The notes under the pieces: model-generated
What the model was told of the DNA's origin: nothing
What the model saw: the letters and a program-made list of their open reading frames with translations, nothing else
Database searches by the model: none
Made by a program: the position numbers and the translations under genes
In this document: one piece after another, positions 1 through 10,470 of the stretch
Layout of the letters: each line of letters opens with the position of its first letter
Numbering within the stretch: the first letter of the stretch is position 1
Assembly: GCF_900112645.1 (NCBI RefSeq)
Contig: NZ_FOMO01000006.1
Location: 124,001-188,000 of the forward strand
Direction of reading: 5' to 3'
Length of the DNA: 64,000 nt
Source of the DNA: Phytopseudomonas straminea
GTDB lineage: Bacteria; Pseudomonadota; Gammaproteobacteria; Pseudomonadales; Pseudomonadaceae

Positions 1-761
1 ATGTGGTCGCTGATGCTCATAACCATGCCCATGTCGTGCTCGATCAGCAGCACGGTCATGCCGTGCTCGTCGCGCAGCAGGCGGATGATCTTGCTCAGCG
101 CGTGGGTTTCCGACGGGTTGAGACCGGCGGCGGGTTCGTCCAGGCAGATCAGCTCCGGGCCGGTGCACATGGCGCGGGCGATTTCCAGGCGGCGCTGCTG
201 GCCGTAGGAAAGCTCGCCGGCCAGGTGGTTGGCCTGCTCGACCAGGTCGACCACTTCCAGCCAGTAGAAGGCGGTGTCCAACAGCTTGTTCTCGGCGCGC
301 CGGTAGCCGGGCGTGTTGAGAATGCCCTTGATCATGCTGCGCTCGGCGAGCATGTGCTGGGCCACCAGGAGGTTTTCCAACACGGTCATTTCCTTGAACA
401 GACGAATGTTCTGGAAAGTGCGCGCCAGACCTGCCCGGTTAACCAGGTGGGTACCACCGAACATTTTGTACCAGAGCCGCGAGCCGAACTGCGCCGGCTT
501 CACGAAATCGTCGGCCTTGAACGGCTCGCCGAGAATCTGGATGACGTCGGTCTGCCGGCCCTGGGCGTTGAGCATGATCTTGCCGCCAGTGGCCGAGTAG
601 AAGCCGGTCAGGCAGTTGAACACCGTGGTCTTGCCGGCGCCGTTGGGGCCGATCAGCGCGGAGATGGAATGGCGCTTGATCGAGAAATTGACGTCGCTGA
701 GCGCCTTGATGCCGCCGAAGTGCATCATCAGGCCGTCGACCGAGAGGATGTTGTCACTCAT
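1..761 (-). CDS. livG: Branched-chain amino acid ABC transporter ATPase LivG (3' end outside window)
   Basis: ATP-hydrolysing subunit of the high-affinity branched-chain amino acid importer, acting on the cytoplasmic face with LivH/LivM. About 253 N-terminal residues are present and the C-terminus runs off the left edge. Visible motifs are Walker A GPNGAGKT near residue 38, the ABC signature LSYGQQRR, Walker B ELICLDEPAAG, and the H-loop region LLIEHDMGMV. The start ATG overlaps the livM stop (ATGA), so translation is coupled. The partner ATPase LivF is expected just beyond the edge. Identification rests on ABC motifs plus operon context. Confidence 0.93.
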   Translation of the reverse strand, partial: MSDNILSVDGLMMHFGGIKALSDVNFSIKRHSISALIGPNGAGKTTVFNCLTGFYSATGGKIMLNAQGRQTDVIQILGEPFKADDFVKPAQFGSRLWYKMFGGTHLVNRAGLARTFQNIRLFKEMTVLENLLVAQHMLAERSMIKGILNTPGYRRAENKLLDTAFYWLEVVDLVEQANHLAGELSYGQQRRLEIARAMCTGPELICLDEPAAGLNPSETHALSKIIRLLRDEHGMTVLLIEHDMGMVMSISDH

Positions 762-2032
762 GGCGCGACTCCTTTACGCGGGGCGATACCGATGCGGTTG
801 ATGCGAATCAGCCCGCGTGGTCGCCAGATCATCATCAGTACCATCAGCATGCCGAACAGCAGCACGCGGTAGTCGGCGAAGCTGCGCAGCAGCTCCGGGG
901 CGATGGTCAGCACGAACGCGGCGATCACCACGCCCACGGTCGAGCCCATGCCGCCGAGCACCACGATGGCGAGGATCAGCGCCGACTCGAAGAAGGTGAA
1001 CGAGGTCGGGTTGACGAAGCCCTGGTAGGTGGCGAAGAACACCCCGGCGATGCCAGCCGTCGAGGCGCCGAGCATGAAGGCCGAGAGCTTGACCAGCACG
1101 TGGTTCAGGCCCATGGAGCGGCAGGCGATTTCATCTTCGCGCAGCGCTTCCCAGGCGCGGCCGACCGGCATGCGGGTCAGCCGATGCTTGACGTACAGCA
1201 CCAGCAGCACGACCAGCACCAGCACCGCATAGATGAACAGGAACTTCATGTTGGGGTTGTAGGCCACGCCGAAGAACTCGTGGTACGGCACGCCACCATC
1301 CTTGGCACGGCGGGCGAACTCCAGGCCGAAGAAGGTCGGCGACGGCGCGCTCATGCCATTCGGGCCGCCGGTGACTTCCAGCCAGTTGGTCAGCACCAAG
1401 CGGATGATCTCGCCGAAGCCCAGGGTGACGATGGCCAGGTAGTCGCCGTGCATCCTTAGCACCGGAAAGCCCAGGATCATCCCGGCGAACGCCGCCATGA
1501 CCGCCGCCAGCGGCAGCAGGCTCCAGAAACCCAGGCCCAGGTATTCGTAGCCCATGGTAAGGCCATAGGCACCGATGGCGTAGAAGCCCACGAACCCCAG
1601 GTCGAGCAAACCGGCCAAACCGACCACGATGTTCAGGCCGAGACCGAGCAGCACGTAGATCAGGCCGAGGATGATCACCGTCAGCAGGTACTTGTTGGCG
1701 AAGAACGGGAAGATCAGCGCCAGCACGATTAGCCCCGGAATGATCCAGCGCATGCGCGATACGTAGCCCGGCGGCTGCACGCCAACGCCGCCACCGGAGC
1801 GCTCGAAGCCCTCCAGCACCACACGGCCTTTCGGGGTTTGCAGGAACAGGCTAAGCACGAAGCGGCCCACCATCACCACGCCGACCATCCAGGCCACGCG
1901 GTCGAATTGCGGGGTGAAGTCGTAACCCTTGAGCACCACGCCCACCACCGGGCCAAACACGATCAGGGCGATCAACCCGGCCATCAGCGCATCTACCAGG
2001 CTCTTTTTCACATCGATAGAAGTCGTACTCAC
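758..2032 (-). CDS. livM: Branched-chain amino acid ABC transporter permease LivM
   Basis: Inner-membrane permease of the branched-chain amino acid importer (424 aa). It has many hydrophobic segments and the family stretch GLGLNIVVGLAGLLDLGFVGFY near residues 128-150. A conserved permease loop (residues about 300-311, GRAWEALREDEI) probably contacts the ATPase. The start is GTG, 4 nt after the livH stop. The N-terminal roughly 90 residues form the extension typical of proteobacterial LivM compared with LivH. It lies in the SBP-livH-livM-livG operon. Confidence 0.95.
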   Translation of the reverse strand: MSTTSIDVKKSLVDALMAGLIALIVFGPVVGVVLKGYDFTPQFDRVAWMVGVVMVGRFVLSLFLQTPKGRVVLEGFERSGGGVGVQPPGYVSRMRWIIPGLIVLALIFPFFANKYLLTVIILGLIYVLLGLGLNIVVGLAGLLDLGFVGFYAIGAYGLTMGYEYLGLGFWSLLPLAAVMAAFAGMILGFPVLRMHGDYLAIVTLGFGEIIRLVLTNWLEVTGGPNGMSAPSPTFFGLEFARRAKDGGVPYHEFFGVAYNPNMKFLFIYAVLVLVVLLVLYVKHRLTRMPVGRAWEALREDEIACRSMGLNHVLVKLSAFMLGASTAGIAGVFFATYQGFVNPTSFTFFESALILAIVVLGGMGSTVGVVIAAFVLTIAPELLRSFADYRVLLFGMLMVLMMIWRPRGLIRINRIGIAPRKGVAP

Positions 2033-2036
2033 GGCA

Positions 2037-2951
<915 letters not shown>

Positions 2952-3086
2952 TGAAAAATCTCTGAGTCCGTGACGGAAAGAAGCGCAGGGTCGCCAGGCG
3001 ACCCCAGCAGCCCCGGCAGGTCATGGCCCGCCGGGTTTGGAGGTTTGTTCACGAGGTGCGGGGCAATGGAGATGGCGCGGTCATTT

Positions 3087-3115
3087 GTGGGAGCGGGCCA
3101 TGCCCGCGATTCGCG
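3087..3115 (+). repeat. REP-like palindrome (gtgggagcgg family), copy 1
   Basis: The 23-nt core at 3087-3109 is identical, in reverse orientation, to 8495-8517. The core folds as GCGGGCcatGCCCGC. It occupies the 247-nt gap between the binding-protein gene and livH, where it may modulate read-through or mRNA decay. Assignment to Pseudomonas REP elements is from memory of the family. Confidence 0.8.
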
Positions 3116-3198
3116 CGCACAGCGCGACATCAGGCACATGCCCCCATCCCAAGAACGGCGATTCCGATTCCACCCTGCCGCTCGAGAGAACCCTTCTC

Positions 3199-4320
3199 TT
3201 AAAGCTGCTTGTACTTGCCGTCAGCGCCCCACTGATACATCACGTAGTCGGAGACTTTCAGGTCGCCCTTCTCGTCGAACTCCTTCTTGCCCATCACGGT
3301 TTCCACCGGATGCGCCTTCAGCCACTCAGCAGCCTTGGCACCGTCGGTACCCTTGATGGCGCCGAACGCGGCAGCCACCACCTGCATCGAGGCGTAGGAG
3401 TACAGGGTGTAGCCTTCCGGCTCGTAGCCATTGGCGCGGAATTTCTCGATCACCGCCTTGCCGTCCGGGATCAGGCGCGGGTCGGCGCCAAAGGTCATCA
3501 GCACGCCATCGACGTACTGCGGGCCGCCGGCGGTGCCGACCATCTCGTCGGTGACGATGCCGTCGCCGGAGATGAACTTGGCGGTCACGCCCTGCTCGCG
3601 CATCTGGCGAACCAGCGGGCCGGCCTCGGCATGCAGACCACCGAAGTACACCACCTCGGCGCCGCTGGCGCGGATCTTGGTGACCAGGGCGTTGAAGTCC
3701 TTCTCGCCGCGGGTCAGGCCTTCGTACATCACTTCCTTCACGCCGCGCTTGTTGAGCTGCGCACGGGTGGCGTCAGCCAGGCCCTGCCCGTAGGTGTCCT
3801 TGTCGTGCACCACGGCGACCTTCTTGGCCTTGAGCACGTCGACGATGTAATCGCCGGCGACGATGCCCTGCTGATCGTCACGGCCGCACATGCGGAACAT
3901 CGCGGTCAGGCCGCGCTCGGTAACCTGCGGGTTGGTGGACGCCGGGGTGATCGCCAGAATGCCCGCCTCGTCATACACCTCGGACGCCGGCATGGTCGAC
4001 GACGAGCAGAAATGCCCGATCACCGCCACCACCTTGTCCGCATCGACCATGCGGTTGGCCACCGATACCGCCTGCTTCGGCTCGCAGGCATCGTCGCCCT
4101 TCACCAGCTTGATCTTCTCGCCGTTGATACCGCCCGCCGCGTTGATGTCCGCCGCAGCCTGCTCGGCACCGCGCCACAGCTGGTCACCGAACGCCGCGTT
4201 GCCGCCGGTCATCGGCGCACCGACACCGATGGTGATATCCGCGTGAGTCAGCGAGGAAAAACCTAGTGCGCCAGTGATCGCGAGCGCCAAGAAACCTTTC
4301 TTGAAAGACGTGTGAGGCAT
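3199..4320 (-). CDS. Branched-chain amino acid ABC transporter, periplasmic binding protein (LivJ/BraC family)
   Basis: Periplasmic substrate-binding protein (373 aa) that delivers Leu/Ile/Val-type amino acids to LivHM. A Sec signal peptide ends near residue 27 (...SSLTHA-DITIG), followed by the type I periplasmic fold with family signatures APMTGGNAAFGDQLWRGAEQA and VIGHFCSSSTMPAS (ligand-contacting Ser/Thr). AGGERR-type Shine-Dalgarno (AGGAG) lies 7 nt upstream of the ATG. First gene of the liv operon. P. aeruginosa calls the orthologue BraC; which orthologue this is cannot be settled here. Confidence 0.93.
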   Translation of the reverse strand: MPHTSFKKGFLALAITGALGFSSLTHADITIGVGAPMTGGNAAFGDQLWRGAEQAAADINAAGGINGEKIKLVKGDDACEPKQAVSVANRMVDADKVVAVIGHFCSSSTMPASEVYDEAGILAITPASTNPQVTERGLTAMFRMCGRDDQQGIVAGDYIVDVLKAKKVAVVHDKDTYGQGLADATRAQLNKRGVKEVMYEGLTRGEKDFNALVTKIRASGAEVVYFGGLHAEAGPLVRQMREQGVTAKFISGDGIVTDEMVGTAGGPQYVDGVLMTFGADPRLIPDGKAVIEKFRANGYEPEGYTLYSYASMQVVAAAFGAIKGTDGAKAAEWLKAHPVETVMGKKEFDEKGDLKVSDYVMYQWGADGKYKQL

Positions 4321-4739
4321 GGACGTGCTCCTGAGGAGTATTTGGATTGGCCCGCCTGCTGGAGCAAGCGCTATGCCATTCGCACGTCCGCTTGAAACTT
4401 CTAGACGAAAGTCGCGGTTGACGTCGATGTAACCTCACATGTCTGGAGGCAATGCGTCACTTTCGATTGAAAAGGCGCCACGTTCACCACAAACCGCCGC
4501 CTGTTGCGCACCGTAGCCGGGCAAGGCGTCGTCCATGCTGGTGCAACCGTGGGAAACACTGCACAACCTTGGACAGGCTCTCAGAGCGCTCGCGAAAAAC
4601 GCCGATTTTGCCTGCCGATGCTTATGCCAGAGCGGTTGGTAGTCCGCTCCAGTGGTTATAAGAGAAGACCCGGTCGCGTTGTAACCGGTAACAACATCGT
4701 GCTGGCACCAGCGATGCCAGCACGAAGCCTCTTACCGCC
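4321..4739. other. Intergenic region upstream of the liv operon
   Basis: 419 nt without a convincing gene between the binding-protein start (reading left) and the stop of the metallo-beta-lactamase-fold gene. It should hold the liv promoter and leader. A 9-bp hairpin (GTGCTGGCA/TGCCAGCAC) at 4699-4723 sits just past the upstream gene's stop and may help end that transcript, although no T-run follows it on the minus strand. Confidence 0.6.
4699..4723 (-). terminator. Hairpin downstream of the MBL-fold gene (weak terminator candidate)
   Basis: Perfect 9-bp stem with a 7-nt loop, 16 nt beyond the stop codon of the minus-strand gene at 4740. There is no clear U-tract, so intrinsic termination is uncertain. 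Confidence 0.4.
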
Positions 4740-5630
4740 TTATTGCGGCCACTTCACCTCGCCCTTGATCACCTGGGCACTCAGCTCCAGGGACGACTCA
4801 TCGGCCAGGTTCGGGTAGCGCTTGCGCATGGCGGCGATCAGCTGCGCCGAATCCTTGGCCTTGCCGGCCTCCTGCTCGAACGCCTGCAGGTACTCGCGGG
4901 TCGCGGCGACGGTCTGCGGCGAATCCGGCAGGCTGCCATCGGCGTTGGGCAGGTAATGGCCGGGCACGACGCGACTCGGCTTCAGCGCGTCGATGGCCGC
5001 CAGGGTAGCCAGCCAGTCGCGGCGCGATTGCACGGTCTGGGTATCAGCCATCCACACATGGATATTCGCCGACACCGGGATGCCGCCGACGACGGTCTTC
5101 AGCGACTGAATCCATACGAAAGTACGCGCCGGATCCGGCCCACGAATTTCCAGCACCTGGCCATCCACGGCCAGCTTCGGCGTCTTCAGCGCTTCGGGCA
5201 CCACCAGCGCCGCCGGTGCATTGCCCTCCATGATCGGCCCCCAGTGCGCCAGCTTGCCGTCCTTGCTCGCCTCGATGGCGGCCACCGTTTCGGCGGTGGC
5301 GACGATCTTCGCGTCCGGGAAGGCGCGGTGAATCACATCCAGCCCGAAGTAATAATCCGGGTCGCTGTGGCTGATATACACGGTGGTCAACTTCTTGCCG
5401 GTAGCGCGCACCTTCTCGACCAGCGCCTGGGCATCGTCACGCTGGAACTGCGCATCGATCAACACCGCCTCGGTCGGCCCGGACACGATCTGCGCCGACA
5501 CCGGAAAAATCGACTTCGCACCAGGGTTATAAACCTCCAGCTGCAGCGGCTCACCCGCCAGCACCTGACCAGAAACGGCCAGCACCGCACTGCCTAACAA
5601 CAAAGGGCGTAACAGACGTAAAGCGTTCAT
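4740..5630 (-). CDS. Exported MBL-fold protein with altered metal motif
   Basis: Metallo-beta-lactamase-fold protein (296 aa) with a Sec signal peptide (MNALRLLRPLLLGSAVLAVS, cleavage near QVLA-G). At residues 88-96 the usual HxHxDH motif reads HSDPDYYFG: the first His and the Asp remain, but the other two His positions are Asp and Tyr. A later PGHY motif (VVPGHYLPN) is kept. Either metal binding is altered or the protein represents a divergent subfamily. The start is set at 5630, where GCGAGG lies 8 nt upstream; an in-frame TTG at 5645 is less likely. It appears monocistronic. The substrate is unknown. Confidence 0.85.
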   Translation of the reverse strand: MNALRLLRPLLLGSAVLAVSGQVLAGEPLQLEVYNPGAKSIFPVSAQIVSGPTEAVLIDAQFQRDDAQALVEKVRATGKKLTTVYISHSDPDYYFGLDVIHRAFPDAKIVATAETVAAIEASKDGKLAHWGPIMEGNAPAALVVPEALKTPKLAVDGQVLEIRGPDPARTFVWIQSLKTVVGGIPVSANIHVWMADTQTVQSRRDWLATLAAIDALKPSRVVPGHYLPNADGSLPDSPQTVAATREYLQAFEQEAGKAKDSAQLIAAMRKRYPNLADESSLELSAQVIKGEVKWPQ

Positions 5631-5844
5631 GGCATGGCCTCGCAAGGGAAAGTGCGGGCCATCATAGAGAGGCAGATAGGTTCGAAATACAGCCTAACGC
5701 GCAATGGTTTGTTGCGTGTTCTGGTGCAAATAGCCGCTCAGTCCATGCAGCCACCTCGCCCATGCGACTAAAAGCCATACACACCTAGTGGCGCACCGCC
5801 AGTATTTCGCAGTAAGGTCGGCCATCGCCTCTCAAGGAAGAACC

Positions 5845-6669
5845 ATGGCCAGCAAGAACGCGCCTGCCGCCCACCAAAAGCACCTCGCCGTCCTGATCGA
5901 CGCCGACAACGCCCCCGCCGCCATTGTCGAAGGCCTTTTCGAAGAAATCGCCAAATACGGCGTCGCCAGCGTGAAACGCATCTACGGCGACTGGACGCTG
6001 CCCAACCTCGGCGGCTGGAAGAAAGTACTGCTCGACCACTCCATCCAACCGATCCAGCAGTTCGCCTACACCAAAGGCAAGAATGCCACTGACAGCTCGC
6101 TAATAATCGATGCTATGGATCTGCTCTATACGCGGCGATTCGATGGGTTTTGCTTGGTATCCAGCGATAGCGACTTCACTCGGCTGGCTGCTCGGCTGCG
6201 TGAAGAGGGGCTGGAAGTTATTGGTTTCGGGGAGCAGAAAACACCGCAACCATTCGTTAAGGCGTGCGACAAATTCATCTATACCGAGCTGCTGCGTGCC
6301 GAGGTAAATGAACCTGAAAGCCCTGGCGCACAATCTCCTGAAACTCCAGAGCCAAAACCGTCCCACGGCACCATCAAACCAGCTGAAGCGACGCCCGCAG
6401 AGGCCAATCGACCAAAAGTGCCGGTAGCGCTGATCACCAAAGTTATTGATGACATTTCAGACGAAGACGGTTGGGTCCACATGGCAGCCCTAGGCGAAAA
6501 CTTGCGCAAGCTAAAGTCCGACTTCGACCCGCGCCTGTATGGCTTCAAGAAACTTACAGATCTGATCAAGGGCCGAAATGGACAGTTTGAGATGCAGGAG
6601 CGGGGCGTGACTGCAACTGGAGGGAAGGTGCTGTACGTGCGAAACCGAAAGCCCGCCGTTAAACAATGA
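5845..6669 (+). CDS. NYN-domain (PIN-like) putative RNase with C-terminal OST-HTH/LOTUS domain
   Basis: Predicted 274-aa cytoplasmic nuclease. The N-terminal NYN (LabA/DUF88) domain shows the acidic residues of the PIN-like fold: LIDADN (about residues 18-22), DSSLIID, and SSDSDF. After a Pro/Glu-rich linker, the C-terminal 75 residues (from VALITKVIDDI) match the OST-HTH/LOTUS RNA-binding domain. The start is placed at 5845 behind AAGGAAG rather than at an upstream in-frame GTG (5788). The stop is followed 2 nt later by an inverted repeat. RNA substrate and role are unknown; the domain call is from pattern recognition. Confidence 0.88.
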   Translation: MASKNAPAAHQKHLAVLIDADNAPAAIVEGLFEEIAKYGVASVKRIYGDWTLPNLGGWKKVLLDHSIQPIQQFAYTKGKNATDSSLIIDAMDLLYTRRFDGFCLVSSDSDFTRLAARLREEGLEVIGFGEQKTPQPFVKACDKFIYTELLRAEVNEPESPGAQSPETPEPKPSHGTIKPAEATPAEANRPKVPVALITKVIDDISDEDGWVHMAALGENLRKLKSDFDPRLYGFKKLTDLIKGRNGQFEMQERGVTATGGKVLYVRNRKPAVKQ

Positions 6670-6670
6670 A

Positions 6671-6705
6671 ATGGTGAACAAGCTTCGCGTTGTCCACCCT
6701 ACGGA
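6671..6705. repeat. 35-bp inverted repeat, left copy (self-palindromic)
   Basis: Matches 8074-8108 in inverted orientation at 34 of 35 positions. The core folds on itself (GGTGgACAA/TTGTCCACC), making it a REP-like hairpin of the CCGTAGGGTGG family that also occurs near 17.3-17.5 kb. It starts 2 nt after the NYN gene stop. Confidence 0.9.
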
Positions 6706-6738
6706 TCTGGAGGTGGTTCGAGGTCAGATTACTGCACA

Positions 6739-8073
6739 ATGCTCGCTACGTGCCCAGTAAACTTCGGCACTGGCAGCGGCTACCACCTTGAGTTCTATGC
6801 CGATCTAATGGCGTCATACGGGCTGCTGGCACCAGAGCAGAGGGTCCAGGCCTCGTGGTGGTTCCATTCTTTCAAATCCAAGGATGGCGGCGCCAGCCCG
6901 ATGCCTGCACAGTTCAATAGCTTCAACCCGCGCAAGCACTTGTGCGAAGCCATGAAGGATGTCTCACCGGTAAAAACATTGAGAGACGTCAAATGGACAA
7001 ATTCAACCTTGGAAGCAGCTTGTAAGGTTTCGCAGAATGTCGCTTTGATGACCAGCCGAGCCATCATGTTGATATCCTTAAATCCAAAGAATTTACTGAC
7101 CAGTTCAGAAAGGTTGTGGAAGAAGTCGGGGATCTGGATTGATATGGGTGACACAGCAGCATTAACAGCCGAAGAACGCAAAGCCGTATGGGCTGATGTA
7201 AAGTTCCGCCTGGAATACGCGAAACAGAAGGTCGCCTTCAAAACCTTCGAAGCTTATTTCATGAAAGGTAAAGAGCCCAATCTGGACCCGATGAAGGATG
7301 ACCCCATCCCGTTGGTGTACCGCCTTTGGCTTTCCCACGATCAGAGCCTCGATGCCTGGGTGGCGCTTACCGAGCGTTTCCTGGCCGGGCCCGAAGCCTG
7401 GACGACCCAGGTCAGTATCGAGCCCACCGGTGATGGCCGGTCCTGGAAAGAGTTGAACAAAGGACATGCTTGGGGCTGGCAGATCGAAAGAAGTCTGGCT
7501 GACTCCTACAAGATTCTGGTGCAGCAGGCTGGTGCCCGGCATTACGACGGTAGCGAGCCTTATGCAGGGTCAGATGTACTTCCACCCATGGGTTTTATGG
7601 GCGGCAGTGAAAAACGTATCTACCAATTCCTCAATGGCCAGATTCCAGGTAGCGAGCACTTGCTCTACAAAGGCAAGAAACTGTTCGATCCGGCATTCAA
7701 CTTCGGGCACATCTATTACGACGATACCTGTCGTTGGCTGGATGGCACCACGCCTTCGAATATCTACTGCCTGTACAACTACGTGGGGCCTATCTGGTTT
7801 CGTAGCATGACGGCCGACTACATGCGTGAAATCCAGCAGAGCGAGGCGTTGCAGTTCTACTTGAATTGCTTTCTGGTATTGCTGGCACGCTACCCCGAGC
7901 AGGGAACCGATCCTGAGCGTGCGGCCTATTGCAGCGAACTGCGCCAATTGCTGAGCGCCGGTCCATTGCTGGAACCACTGAAAACCTTGTGGGACCAAGC
8001 CCAGAGCAATCGCGAGCGGGTTGATCTGAATGCCTATATGCAGGATGAGCCGTTCTATATCGGCGAGTTTTAG
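6739..8073 (+). CDS. Orphan protein of unknown function, bracketed by inverted repeats
   Basis: 444-aa soluble-looking protein that I do not recognise. It is rich in aromatic residues (for example EFYADL, ASWWFHSF, a C-terminal half with many Trp/Tyr, DDTCRWLDG, IYCLYNYVGPIWF) and has no signal peptide and no obvious catalytic motif. Codon use is less GC-rich than the flanking liv and bau genes. No strong ribosome-binding site precedes the ATG, so the 5' end may be truncated or the start may differ. The stop codon abuts the right copy of a 35-bp inverted repeat whose left copy lies 33 nt upstream of the start. It could be a mobile cargo gene; function unknown. Confidence 0.7.
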   Translation: MLATCPVNFGTGSGYHLEFYADLMASYGLLAPEQRVQASWWFHSFKSKDGGASPMPAQFNSFNPRKHLCEAMKDVSPVKTLRDVKWTNSTLEAACKVSQNVALMTSRAIMLISLNPKNLLTSSERLWKKSGIWIDMGDTAALTAEERKAVWADVKFRLEYAKQKVAFKTFEAYFMKGKEPNLDPMKDDPIPLVYRLWLSHDQSLDAWVALTERFLAGPEAWTTQVSIEPTGDGRSWKELNKGHAWGWQIERSLADSYKILVQQAGARHYDGSEPYAGSDVLPPMGFMGGSEKRIYQFLNGQIPGSEHLLYKGKKLFDPAFNFGHIYYDDTCRWLDGTTPSNIYCLYNYVGPIWFRSMTADYMREIQQSEALQFYLNCFLVLLARYPEQGTDPERAAYCSELRQLLSAGPLLEPLKTLWDQAQSNRERVDLNAYMQDEPFYIGEF

Positions 8074-8108
8074 TCCGTAGGGTGGACAACGCGAAGCTTG
8101 TCCACCAT
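8074..8108. repeat. 35-bp inverted repeat, right copy
   Basis: Begins at the base after the TAG of the orphan gene and mirrors 6671-6705 with one mismatch. It is itself a hairpin (GGTGGACAA/TTGTCCACC) and may act as a 3' stabiliser or attenuator. Confidence 0.9.
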
Positions 8109-8353
8109 TAGGCTCAACGCGATACATCAGGCATACGCCAATCACCCCTTCAGAAGGCCGAACGGAATCGTTGTGTAGAGGGCCGGGCGGGCAGCCTTGA
8201 GCGGCATGGATGCCGCGAGAGGCTAGGCGGCCAGGGATGGCCCTTCGTGGGGGGCCGCCTAGGTCGGGCCCTCGGAGCAATGATGGAGTGAGGGAAGTCG
8301 AGTGTAGCGAGTCGGGGACGCCTAGTTTCGGATGCAGGGGCACAGCGTTTTTG

Positions 8354-8416
8354 CTTACTTTTTTGCGGGGCCGGTCATCCGGCGTTTGAAAAAAGTGAGT
8401 CGCCGTAAGGGCGAAA
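8354..8416. repeat. Nested-hairpin intergenic repeat
   Basis: An outer stem pairs CTTACTTTTTT with AAAAAAGTGAG (one wobble). An inner stem is GCCGG-tcat-CCGGC, and a small GCC-gtaa-GGGC hairpin follows. It resembles a non-coding element seen repeatedly in Pseudomonas intergenic regions; the family link is from memory. Confidence 0.6.
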
Positions 8417-8494
8417 CCGGTTTTTCGGACGATGCATGAGCGGCGCCGGAGTGCGTTACCCAACCTCAAATGATGTGTCGCTGCCGATATCGAT

Positions 8495-8517
8495 TCGCGG
8501 GCATGGCCCGCTCCCAC
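8495..8517 (-). repeat. REP-like palindrome, copy 2
   Basis: The exact reverse complement of 3087-3109, lying about 75 nt outside the bauC terminator. Confidence 0.8.
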
Positions 8518-8569
8518 AGGTTGCGACCCTACACAGAGACGGGCGTACGCCGACTTCCTGAGCACCAAT

Positions 8570-8598
8570 AAAAAGGCCGATCATCTGATCGGCCTTTT
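8570..8598 (-). terminator. Rho-independent terminator of the bauABC operon
   Basis: Near-perfect palindrome AAAAAGGCCGATCA-t-c-TGATCGGCCTTTT. On the minus strand the stem is followed by TTTTTATT, 18 nt past the bauC stop. It could also function on the plus strand. Confidence 0.88.
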
Positions 8599-8615
8599 CA
8601 CACCCTCAGCCCACC

Positions 8616-10115
<1,500 letters not shown>

Positions 10116-10182
10116 TGAGTCCTCCAAATGCTGCTCGCTTGGCTGGCCGCGACGCGCGCCGCGGCTGCCGGGAAAGGGGTTG

Positions 10183-10470
10183 TCACTTGAGTTCGGTTTC
10201 GACGAAGACCACTTCGTGGTCGCTGGCGTTGATCACGTTGTGCTCGACGCCCGCCTTGCGGAAGTAGCTCTGCCCGGCGACCAGAGGCGCGTGCTTGTCG
10301 CCTTCCGGGGTTTCCAGCAGCAGCGTGCCGTCGGTCATCGGCACCACCACGTAGTCGTAGCCATGGCGGTGGCGGCCGGTTTCGGCGCCCGGTGCGAAGC
10401 GCCACTCGGTGACGATCACCTCGTCGTTGTCCACCTGCACGGTGGCCACGGCCTGCTGCCTGGCAGCCAT
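10183..10470 (-). CDS. bauB: Small cupin protein BauB
   Basis: 95-aa single-domain beta-barrel cupin. The motif GxxxGRHRHGYDYVVVP (residues about 27-43) matches cupin motif 1, and VEHNVINASD matches motif 2. It starts at an ATG overlapping the bauA stop (TGATG), so it is translationally coupled and the longer in-frame upstream ORF is not the gene. The corresponding P. aeruginosa gene is in the beta-alanine utilisation operon, but its biochemical role is not known to me. Confidence 0.88.
   Translation of the reverse strand: MAARQQAVATVQVDNDEVIVTEWRFAPGAETGRHRHGYDYVVVPMTDGTLLLETPEGDKHAPLVAGQSYFRKAGVEHNVINASDHEVVFVETELK

Larger units (their letters stand above)
8109..8569. other. Repeat-rich intergenic region
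   Basis: About 460 nt with no credible gene between the inverted repeat and the bauC terminator. It holds a nested-hairpin repeat (8354-8416) and a REP copy (8495-8517). The segment 8180-8330 has GC-rich repeat-like composition but no coding pattern. Confidence 0.7.

Noticed and set aside
3..872. Long plus-strand open frame over livG/livM
   Set aside because: It is antisense to clear ABC transporter genes, a typical product of high GC content; similar antisense frames throughout the window were ignored.
7570..8568. 332-codon minus-strand frame spanning the orphan gene end and intergenic repeats
   Set aside because: It crosses REP and hairpin repeats and lies antisense to the better-supported plus-strand gene; no family features.
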